A stretch of 21,556 bases of DNA from Chromera velia. Taxonomy: Eukaryota; Sar; Chromeraceae. Below the pieces are notes generated by a model that was not told the DNA's origin, ran no database searches, and was given only the letters and a program-made list of their open reading frames with translations. The DNA lies in contig JAHBMJ010002194.1 in NCBI GenBank assembly GCA_018398765.1, forward strand, positions 1 through 21,556, in the 5' to 3' direction. Positions 9,389 to 21,556 of this stretch are shown here, piece by piece; positions within the stretch are counted from its first letter, which is position 1; each line of letters begins with the position of its first letter. Both the position numbers and the translations under genes were made by a program.

Positions 9389-11417
9389 TCAGGCCAGGAG
9401 ACTTCGCACGGACAGGCCATGAGAGGCTGCCAACAGGCAGTAAGAGAGTCACCGAAGAGAAAGACGTCTATCGATTTGCAAGGTGAGTCCACTAGAGGTC
9501 CATTTTTGCGAAAGACATTTGTTGATTTGTTGTCCACCGAATCTCTTTTTCTTTTTCTATACAGTCACAGAGATTGCCCCTGGGAGAAACTTCTATGTTC
9601 CAAAAGTTGACCGACCTGGAGTGTCCCTGCCTGACGCACAGCACACATCTGTCCCCTGTGTACCCTGTCGCCGGATTCTCCTGATCCTCTCCGAACGCAA
9701 ACCCTGTGTCGATTAGGGCGAATGTCTTCACAGTTGACCACTGACAAGCACTAGGGTGTCCTTGTTCCCTCTCCTTTTCTTTCTCCCTATCGAATATCCT
9801 CTGAAAGAGTCTCTGGTAAGCAGTTTCTTTCAGAGCGTCCACCAGACCCAACAGTCCGCAGGCCTTCCGCTCAACTGACGGCTGCGTGCAATGGAGGAAG
9901 GGAATCGATGAAGACGGTGCAGGCTGGAATAAAGAGCCACGGACACAGACAAAGACGCACACAAAAACAAATTGATTCGCAGAGAAAAAGGGGGAATCAG
10001 TATTACGCGAGAGCAAAGTCTGGATGTGGACAAAGAACGCAGCGGAGAAGGGGAATCATTTCTTGAGGAAAAGATTCAGATGCGCATTCAAGACGCGTCA
10101 TATAGAAATCGAGCGATGAAGCACATGATAGACTTCGCGAAAGAAGGAAAGCCGAGCGACTCCAGCAAGCTGCAGTTGCCTTCTCTTTGCTAAGAAGGTT
10201 TTGAACAAACTTCACTCGCTTTCTCATCCACCTTTTCGTCCATCCATCAACCCATCCATCCATCCATCCATCCATCCATCCATCTATCCATTCAACCACC
10301 CTTCCTTCCTTTTTCTATTTCTGCTGTCTTGCTTGCTTCCCTCACCGTCCCATCGCTTCCCTAGATCGCTTCCTTTTCTGTCCCTCCGCAAGTTGACCTG
10401 ACCCCCAACACAAACCTGCAAAACAGAGGTCCCCACTCCCTTCACGTCCAGGGCAACAGTGTCAACAGACCCTTCTCCCTGCGTTCCCTTCAGAAACGAA
10501 AAACACGAATCGACCAGAAATTGGACTGCACGCCCGCCTCCCTTTTGTCGTATGGCAGATTTTGTTCGTGTTCTGTCGATGGCTGCGTCAATGGAAGGAA
10601 AGTCAAAAAGTCCGTACAGATCCCCTCCCTCTTGCATCCTCTTCACTTGACCTTCTGACAGGAATGCCACCTGACCAAGCAGCCATTCGTCTATTTGAGA
10701 ATTCGAAAGCGAACCAAGGAAATTCATTTCCTTTCTCAACTCATCGTAATCCGCACAAAGCACAGAAGCCCTCTTCAGAGCTACAAACCCCCTTTCTATG
10801 TGATCAAAATCTTCCCACACGTTGTCTTTGTGGACCTGACTGCTGTCGGAAAACCGCCAATACCACCCGTGACCTATCCACGCAGATTGTCTGTCCCCCT
10901 CAGAAAGGGAAAAGTCCGTCCACGTGTCGTTCAAGAAGTCCGAAGGAAAGGGTGGGGGGAGAACTTGGCTTGGCAGTTTGTCTTGGAGTTCGCGCAGCTC
11001 TAAGAGGTTGAGGCTGTCGTTCACTTTCAGTCGAAATCTGTTGAAAGCATTCAAAAGCGACTGGACATCTTCAACGTCCTCCTTCTTTGAAATCTCCGGG
11101 AGTTTCCCTTGCTTCGAATACTGTTCAAAGAAACGTTTCTGAAAGTCCTTCCATTTGTCCTCTAGAAGCAGGGAAGGAGAAGGTAGTGTGGTCTGCTCCG
11201 ATTCCTTTTCGTCCTTGGCCTGCCTACAAAAAAATGTGGAGACAGCTTCAGAGTTTTCTAACAGGTAGCAAGCCATCAGACAAACTTCGGCTCTCACCCT
11301 GTCTTCTGGTAGAGACTCGAGCGAGAGTTTGCGTCGAGTGGCGACTTCAGTTGATTTCGGGCCACTCACAGAACTTGCTGCCTCGGACGCAGACTTTGCC
11401 TGTGCTGGGTGTCTCAT
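7890..11417 (-). CDS. Unidentified protein, five exons, ~674 residues
   Basis: Model: complement(join(7890..8276, 8576..8748, 9095..9249, 9616..9923, 10416..11417)), 2025 nt, frame intact across all four junctions. The start is the first ATG of the long exon ([10 protein letters not shown]). Residues 1-334 are rich in charged residues and predicted helix, with a Trp-rich patch ([10 protein letters not shown]). The second exon adds [17 protein letters not shown] and a Glu/Lys run. The later exons add [18 protein letters not shown] and [11 protein letters not shown], and the C-terminus is DSWLPPKPS. No signal peptide or membrane segment is apparent. I do not recognise a family. The third exon has three possible donors in the same phase (after 9101, 9095 and 9077). 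In the first exon, 11220-11297 could be an in-frame 78-nt intron (GTGAGA to T-rich GGCAG), which would shorten the protein by 26 residues. The gene diverges from the EFHC-like gene. Confidence 0.7.
8535..8565 (+). repeat. (TC)n microsatellite in an intron
   Basis: About 15 TC units within the last intron of the - strand gene, next to its GTGAGT donor. On the gene's strand it reads (GA)n. Confidence 0.9.
9273..9386 (+). repeat. (TGAG)n, G-run and (GACA)n cluster in an intron
   Basis: Within the second intron of the - strand gene: (TGAG)n at 9273-9303, a G-rich stretch at 9331-9350 with runs of 9, 2 and 7-8 G, and (GACA)9 at 9351-9386. The G-runs could form a quadruplex on the + strand. No exon is supported inside this cluster. 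Confidence 0.85.
10241..10290 (+). repeat. (CATC)n microsatellite in an intron
   Basis: Interrupted CATC tetranucleotide repeat in the first intron (9924-10415) of the - strand gene. The open frame through it, with MDGWMDGW-type peptide on the - strand, is repeat translation. Confidence 0.9.
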
Positions 11418-12106
11418 GATCACCTCGACTCGATCTGTTGAATTCAGGAATTCAACGCGATCGGTTTTGAGCTTTTACTCCTCGAAGTGACAGTGTGTAT
11501 CAATATGAACAAGCAGGGTGTGCAAGATCAGCCATCAAGTAAATTGCGATTCATCAGCAGCAGAAGCGAGTGAAAATTGTCATTTGCTTGCTTCTTTGTC
11601 AACTTCAATGTGCGTGGTGCATGATGTGGTGTTGCGGCGTGCGTGTTGCTCGATCAGGCGAGTTCGAGGTGTCCGCGCGCGCGTGTTGCAGAGTTGCACA
11701 CAAATGCGCCGCACGGATTTAATTCACGCGCGCGCGCAAATCGAGCGCAATCCATTTCCGAATTTGAAATTAAAGCAAAAATCATCATGCATCTGCATGC
11801 ATCGATCATTATACGTAAAAGGAAGAAAGACATAGAGAATCTACAGAAAGCTGTCCTGTCTGACGCCAAAGAGAGAGAGAAAGAGAGAGTAAACGGCTTG
11901 ACAGACAGTCAGGTGATCCACCGATCGGTGACCAATCGACGAGGAGACCAACAGAGTCGAGTTACAGTCACAGAGTCAGACTGAAAATCCAAATAAGTAA
12001 GATACTCAGGAGAACGCTCAAGTAAGTTAAGTTTGGTCCATTCTTTACACCTGGAGATTGTTCCACGGTCGTCATTTGAACAGCAAGACAAGTAAGCAAA
12101 TCCACT
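11418..12106. promoter_or_regulatory. Divergent promoter region
   Basis: 689-base spacer between the starts of the unidentified - strand gene and the EFHC-like gene, probably holding both promoters and 5' UTRs. A GC/CG-alternating block lies at about 11673-11750 with TTAATTCACGCGCG (11719), close to TTAATTCCAGCGCG upstream of the ARF-fusion gene, and GCGCGCAAAT (11732-11741). TGCATGCA is at 11794-11801. Open frames crossing this region (11518-11984) have no protein-like character. Confidence 0.5.
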
Positions 12107-16543
<4,437 letters not shown>

Positions 16544-17640
16544 ATACGCGGAATCGGAGAATAAAAACTGGAAGAAAAAGGCAAAGAGTTGCGATTGGTA
16601 CGGTCAAGCAAGGCACTCGTAAGACGCATGAGGCCGGTCAACATAAGAATTTAAACCAATTTCGTCGTAGAGAGAGGCAGGAGGGGGACGAGGGCGTTCA
16701 CTTTCAGTCCCTTTCTCTCTCTGTTTCTCTTGTTGTCTTTCTCTGTTTTGCTTCTCACAAGATGTACAGAGACCACGGCCACATCTTCAGAAGTATGGGT
16801 GGAATCAAAATTTAGGGACATGATCCACAGTTTGAGAAAGGGAGGGAGTGAGCTTCTTTCGAGAGCGCTCTCATCCCCTGTCATTGTTCATTTAAGCCTC
16901 ACTACCTCCACGTCTTCATCTTCTCCCCTCTTCTGTCTGTCCACATCTACTGAAGGAATGAGGACAACAGGCAAGCGACTCATGAGCTTCGACATCGCAC
17001 TTTCTTCATTCATCCATTACCCCTTTCGTTCTTCGGTTCTCTCTCTCTTTCGCTCTGTCTTCCGTTCCCTCGCTCCCCTTCTGTCAGAATCTTTCGAAGC
17101 AATTGTCTTTCTGATTAATCCGTTCACACATTGTTTACGGCAGGATGGGTGGGAGTGCACGGAGAAGAATCCTGACGGAGACAAAAAGTGACCAGAGGGC
17201 ATCAAAAAATTAAATGCAGAAAACAGAAAAGAAGGAAACACAGGAAGCACTCTCAATGGTAAGATCGCCTTTTTCACTTCTCTCTTCGAACCTCCCAAGC
17301 TGGCCAGTTCCAAATGAATGACCCCACTCCCGGTGTAGGCCAAGCAATGGCCGCCCGTCGACAGATCTGCCTAGGGTCAGGAGGCGAAGCTTTCTCTCCC
17401 GTCCTTTTTAAGCGCTTCTTTGCATATTCTCATCTATTTTCTCACCGTGATGTTTTTCCTGTTGCACTGGGTCGATTCGCCCTGCACTTTGAAAAAGAAA
17501 AGCCAGGAAAGAAGCTGACCACCTAAGGTGGTCCACAGGTCTGGGATTTGAATAGCAAGCCCTACACGCCCTCACCACGCAGTGCAGGCCGTGGAGGCAC
17601 TTTAAGACAAACGACAACGAAGGCAAACGATAAGCTACGA
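16544..17640. other. 3' flank of the EFHC-like gene, no gene recognised
   Basis: AATAAA at 16560-16565, 17 bases after the stop, could be a polyadenylation signal, though it is close. The rest is mixed-composition sequence with short frames on both strands, none with a recognisable domain or a supported splice model. Confidence 0.45.
17517..17533. repeat. 17-nt inverted repeat
   Basis: GACCACCT, one central A, then AGGTGGTC: a perfect 8-bp inverted repeat. It lies near the start of the convergent AT-rich spacer. It has no T-run, so it is not a simple terminator. Function is unknown. Confidence 0.5.
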
Positions 17641-18540
17641 TACATAATAGTAAGCCAGAAACCTTTGATGCATGTCATTTGATTACAAAACATGCAAATA
17701 ATTGAAATTCAAAACAAATTTATGAAATTGTCATGATTGAATTTAAGGTTAAATGATGAATGATCGCTAGAATCATGACCTGAAAGTCTAAAACTAAACT
17801 CTTATATTAATATTATAAAATTAATAAAAAAATAATTAAAGTAATTAAGTTAAATTTCTATTTATTTAAGAACTTTCCTATTAGAATCTTGATTAGAATT
17901 GGACATTAAATTTATGGTGGTGCAACGCCGCAGTATGTCAGAACTCTAAAGTGTGCTAGTTATATACCCAGGCTATCACTTGAAATCCTACAAGAAATTC
18001 CAGTTGAAACAGTAAATTACAGAGTCAAAGACTCAGAGTTTCTCAGAAAACTCCATGTAAAATATGTTACAGTAAAAAAAATATAGAACGAGGCCTAAAT
18101 TCAAAGTACTATAGCTAAACTATAGATGATGATCATTGCATGGCACTTCAAATTTTACATTTGTAGGCTAAACTGTAGCTTCTGAGTCTAGTTTTGAGTC
18201 TAATATTTTTAATAATTTAATTGAATCTAATTAATCGACTGTATAATCGACTATAAATCTAAGATTGAAAATTTTATAAACTCTGCACTATTCTAGGCAC
18301 TATTACTATATACCTAGCTGTATACTACTAGTACAGTGTACATCAGTGTACAGACCTTGTTGCAATTTAATTGACAGTGCAGATACATGAAAGTTGATGA
18401 TCAAAGTTGAAGGTATTCATTGTGACACTGCCACACGACCTGGGAAAGAGTGCCTCGAGTGTTAGCTGGAGTGCGAAGTACTAGGCGAAGTACCAATCGA
18501 GGGACCTCATTGCACATATATGTGACATAATGATATGTCC
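17641..18540. other. AT-rich convergent spacer
   Basis: AT-rich, frame-poor stretch between the 3' ends of the EFHC-like gene and the Lys/Glu-rich gene. It includes short self-similar pieces such as GTACAGTGTACATCAGTGTACAG near 18332. Composition resembles the islands at 2291-3055 and 6784-7800. No transposon or gene remnant is recognised. Confidence 0.7.
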
Positions 18541-20667
18541 TCAGCGGAGATTTTTGAACCCCTCTTTAACCTTTGGGGCTTTCGGAGCCTTCCGCTTTTG
18601 CCTCGCTGCCAGCTGCGCAATGTCCTGTTCAATGAGGGAGGACAGAAAGGTGGTCTTCAGACCAGCGTCCTTCTTTCCCCGACTGTCCTTTTCTTTCTTT
18701 GCCCCCCCCGATGCGGGTGTTGCCTTTTCAGTTTCAGCATCTTCTTTCAGCCCTGCAGCTGCCCCCTTTGTGCCCCCGCCTTTGCGTACCTTCGCATCTG
18801 GTCTCTGCGATCTCCCTTCTGTCACTCCCTGCGTCCTCTGCCCTCCTTGGAAAGAAGCAGACGAGGCGGCAACATTTTCTTCTTTCAACCTTTTCGCCCC
18901 ACCCTTCTCAGCGTGAGGCCCAGTCTCTTCAATCCCATTGGAGAAGGTTCGCTTCCCTTTCCCCTTCCCCTTTTCTCCCGCACCTTCCTCTACTGAGTCC
19001 CCCCCCCCGCCGCCCCCTTTGACGAAATCCTCTCCGAAGAGATGGGTCAGTTGCCCAAAATTCGGTTTCTGCAAGAGTGATCAGGCAGAGGGTGAATAGA
19101 GAAAGAGAATTTTCAAGTGGATGGGAACAACCATTAAAGGAACCCCGAGGAGGGAAACTAGTCCAGTCATAACACACAGTTGGATCTGAATAGGACTGGG
19201 GCGATAAACGCAACGATCCATTCACAAACACACAACGCTGGCTCTTTTCCCTTCATTCTGGCCCTCGACTTCTGCCCTCTTTCCTTTCTGTTGCATTCCA
19301 TGCATCCTCACAGCCAAAGAGGCCACAAATCAATCGACGTCTGTGCTCGCTCATCTGCCTAGCTAAAGAACGAAAGAAGGCAGTCACAGTCAGCAGACAA
19401 AGTGTTCCTCTTCATGTCCTGCCTTTCCAAAGGACAATTAACGAAGCAGCCAAATCGATCTGTTTCTGTGGAGTTCCCTAATTGATATAAGCGGAAGGTA
19501 CTTTTGGCTGACCAGATGGTCCGGTCTGTTATCCTTCTTGATGTTTTTTTGCTTAGACCTCTTTTTCGTCTTCCCCCTCTGTTTGCGAGTGAGGTGCGGT
19601 ACTGTGCCCTCTGCCGCTGTGTCCTCTCCTCCAAGGGAAGCGTTCGTGAGAGGAGGGTCGATCTGTCCATCCCCTTTTGTGTCTTTTTGAATCGGCTTCC
19701 TTGTTGGAGACGTGGGCTTTGCTGGGGAAGGAGACGGAGAGAGACTGTCCTCTCTGTGTTCTTCGGCTCGTTTTTTCTTGGTGGGGGAGGAGGGGCCTCT
19801 GGGTGGTGACTCCACCTCGGTCTTCTCTGTCTTCACTTTTGCGGCCTTTTCGATTTGCAACTCTTGACCTTCTCCTTCCTTTCCGCTTTTCTTCCCGTCT
19901 CCCTTCGATTTTTTCTTCTTGTTCTTCCCCTTTGACTGCTCTGCCTTTTCGGACCCAGAAGGACCCTTTGACCTCTGGGGGGACTCCAGAAGGCGCTTGA
20001 TGGGGTCACCCACCACACCGACACGCATTCCCACCTTTTCCTTTTTTCTTGCTGCCTTCTCTGCAGCTGCCAAACGGGAGTCCACCCGTTCCTCCTCCTC
20101 CTCTTCTCCGTCCTCCTCTTCCCCCCCCCCCTTCTTGGAGATGGCGGCACTCTTCCCTGTTTCGTACATCTGCATGCAACCACACGGAAATGAAGGGCTC
20201 CAAGGGATAAATATAGACTAGGTCGGGTATGCTGCGAGCTGGACTTGACTGAAAAGACAGGTAGACCGCATAACGAGAGGACAGACAGAGAAGAGACGGG
20301 ATGCGGAAGCGTCGCACGTTCACAAACCTGATTGACTCGTTTGTCTCTCCATCCTTTCGCTTCGATGTGTTTCTTCACCAAGCCTTCTTCTTTCGAGAGC
20401 TTTTTGCTGGCCGCTGCGCTTTCTCCTTTTCCAGGGGGAGCATTTCGTTTCCTGCAAGGCAGATGTATCGTGGAAGCAAGAAAGGTAAGTCAAAACACTG
20501 TCTGCAAGACAACACTTGTACGGGATGCACAGCTCAACTGACGTTTCATGAATCTTCAATCCATACGTCTTGTTCTCCACCTCTTTGTTCTCATCAACAC
20601 CACCCTCTTCCAACCAACGGTCGATGAAGTCATCGTCACCGTGGTCGAACTCAATGCGGGTCGTCAT
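18541..20667 (-). CDS. Unidentified Lys/Glu-rich protein, four exons, 477 residues
   Basis: Model: complement(join(18541..19068, 19513..20169, 20328..20451, 20543..20667)), 1434 nt, frame intact. The start is MTTRIEFDHGDD. The N-terminus is acidic (DDDFIDRWLEEGG), followed by KKHIEAKGWRDKRVNQ across the second exon. The third exon (84-302) has a poly-Glu stretch, long Lys/Glu-rich predicted helix and Ser-Pro-rich segments (SPSPSPAKPTSPTRKP). The last junction reads NRPDHL/KPNFGQLTHLFGEDF, then a Gly run. The C-terminus is basic (RQKRKAPKAPKVKEGFKNLR). Composition suggests a nuclear or nucleolar, largely disordered protein, which is inference only. The two compact blocks at the N-terminus and around the last junction are the best search queries. 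The first donor is GTCAGT, the form common in this window. No known family is recognised. Confidence 0.7.
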
Positions 20668-20975
20668 GAGAGGAGCAGAAACCGTCGGACGAACTTCTAC
20701 GAACCGCTCGAACGATGTGAAGAGTGACGAAATGGAAAGCACAAAAGCTATACTGTCACAGTCACAGCTGGGACGAGTGAAGACGGTTTGAACGGCACCC
20801 AATCATTGGTTCCATTACTTTGAAGCGTTGTACAAGCTCGATCATTGAGGCCGTGCAGAATAAACCCTTGCGATCGCCCTGTGTCGGTTGCCACTTTCCG
20901 CGGCGCCCGCGGCGCGCATTTGCGCGCGCGGCCGCGCGGTTGATATGGTTCAGAAAAGTACCTCCAGACTATATA

Positions 20976-21061
20976 GGGCTCCAATATAGGGCTCCGCCGG
21001 GGCTCCAACAGGGCTCCATGCACTGCATATGCATGCATGCATGGGGCTCCAATAGGGCTCC
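20976..21061 (+). repeat. GGGCTCC short tandem array, 11-bp period
   Basis: GGGCTCC starts at 20976, 20989, 21000, 21011, 21044 and 21055, with a further pair at 21172/21183 and one at 21267. Adjacent copies are mostly exactly 11 bp apart with spacer AATA, AACA or GCCG, so the unit is about GGGCTCCAAYA. Confidence 0.85.
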
Positions 21062-21150
21062 GCGCCGCGCCCGCGGGGCATGCCGGGCCGGGCCCTAGCT
21101 TCTTTGATTGAATTGCTCCAAGCATGCATGCATGTGCATGCAGTTCTCAA

Positions 21151-21308
21151 ATGCAGAAACATCAATCAACAGGGCTCCAATAGGGCTCCATGGATATGAA
21201 TGCCGAGACTGAAGGACTGAAGGGCAGTTCCGAAATGCAGACAGGCTCCTGACACATCAACCAACAGGGCTCCATTGATATGAATGCCGAGACTAAAGGA
21301 CTGGAGGC
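21151..21308 (+). repeat. Two ~80-bp tandem repeat copies
   Basis: Copies at about 21151-21234 and 21235-21308. Each has ATGCAG, ATCAAYCAACAGGGCTCCA, then GATATGAATGCCGAGACT and RAAGGACTGRAG. The second copy has one GGGCTCC where the first has two 11 bp apart. Confidence 0.8.
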
Positions 21309-21469
21309 TGACTACCTGCGCTGAATATTTTGTAGACGGTCCATTCTTTTCGTCTTCTTTGTGATACTTCTTGGCAGCACAATCAACGTGCGTCACTTGA
21401 CCCCTCGGGCTGTCTTTCTGTTCCTAGCTGTTCTCTAGGTCTGTTCACTGCCTTCTGAATTTGTAGCAG

Positions 21470-21556
21470 ATGACGTTCTATTGTCCGTATGGGAATGCGG
21501 GCAGTCACCCCGAAACGCATTTGTATTTTGATAACAAAGAGCTGAAGTGGAGATGT
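21470..21556 (+). CDS. 5' start (or internal exon) of an unidentified gene, truncated by window end
   Basis: From ATG 21470 the frame is open for 29 codons to the last base. The peptide starts MTFYCPYGNAGSHPETH and ends KELKWRC. Its Cys, His and Trp content looks like a small metal-binding or compact domain, not repeat translation. An in-frame TAG lies at 21464-21466, so coding begins either at this ATG or at a splice acceptor (gtagcag, just before it). The family is unknown and the rest of the gene lies beyond the window. Confidence 0.45.
   Translation, partial: MTFYCPYGNAGSHPETHLYFDNKELKWRC

Larger units (their letters stand above)
20668..21469. promoter_or_regulatory. Divergent promoter region with GC near-palindrome and GGGCTCC array
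   Basis: Spacer between the start of the Lys/Glu-rich gene (-) and the partial gene at the right end (+). It holds a GCGC-rich block at about 20899-20939 centred on GCGCGCATTTGCGCGC (20912-20927), nine GGGCTCC copies (20976-21273) and TGCATGCA at 21030, 21034 and 21125. Open frames here follow the repeats and are not coding. Confidence 0.5.

Noticed and set aside
11518-11984. Overlapping frames of 105 and 113 codons between the divergent genes
   Set aside because: Composition follows GCGC and GAGA repeats, start codons are arbitrary and no domain is visible; the position suits a promoter and UTR.
17531-17590. tRNA-like B box on the - strand (TATTCAAATCCC)
   Set aside because: The bases flanking it cannot form a T stem, no acceptor stem or anticodon arm fits, and no A box at proper distance was found. 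At most it is a decayed tRNA-derived repeat.
16651-17626. Possible small gene after the EFHC-like gene, including a frame ending TEKNPDGDKK at 17191
   Set aside because: No donor or upstream exon could be joined in frame, and the peptides have no recognisable domain.
20748-21396. Frames of 71-125 codons on the - strand at the right end
   Set aside because: They reflect the GGGCTCC array and the ~80-bp tandem repeat, and overlap each other in several frames.

Overview
The window is nuclear DNA of a eukaryote. Genes are split by short introns, introns and spacers are full of (TC)n, (TG)n and tetranucleotide microsatellites, coding sequence has balanced GC, and one gene encodes an EFHC/Rib72-type axonemal protein, so the organism builds cilia or flagella. 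The style best fits a free-living alveolate of the chromerid type (Chromera-like). That placement is inference from style, not from a marker gene. No rRNA, functional tRNA, CRISPR or virus-like gene was seen.

Layout. 1-136: terminal exon of an unidentified + strand gene. 137-3458: spacer with a duplicated TC/TG microsatellite cassette (about 450-1865), an AT-rich island (2291-3055) and a GC-rich probable promoter. 3459-6783 (+): five exons encoding an ARF-family domain fused to two copies of an alpha-helical domain; three key nucleotide-binding or catalytic residues are substituted. 6784-7889: AT-rich convergent spacer with two copies of an ATC-repeat plus hairpin element. 7890-11417 (-): five exons, unidentified protein of about 674 residues. 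11418-12106: divergent promoter region. 12107-16543 (+): eight exons, EFHC1/Rib72-like protein of 770 residues with three DM10 domains and EF-hands. 16544-18540: convergent spacer ending in an AT-rich island. 18541-20667 (-): four exons, unidentified Lys/Glu-rich protein of 477 residues. 20668-21469: divergent promoter region with a GC-rich near-palindrome and a GGGCTCC array at 11-bp spacing. 21470-21556: first 29 codons of a further + strand gene, cut by the window end.

The exon models were built by hand from splice signals and continuity of frame. All four complete models close without a frame error, which is good but not experimental support. Across their 18 introns the splice sites look unusual: 11 donors have C at +3 (GTCAGT is commonest), one donor is GC, and 13 acceptors end in TGCAG.

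The genes show no operon logic. The most novel item is the degenerate ARF fused to tandem helical domains. The most secure identification is the EFHC-like microtubule inner protein.
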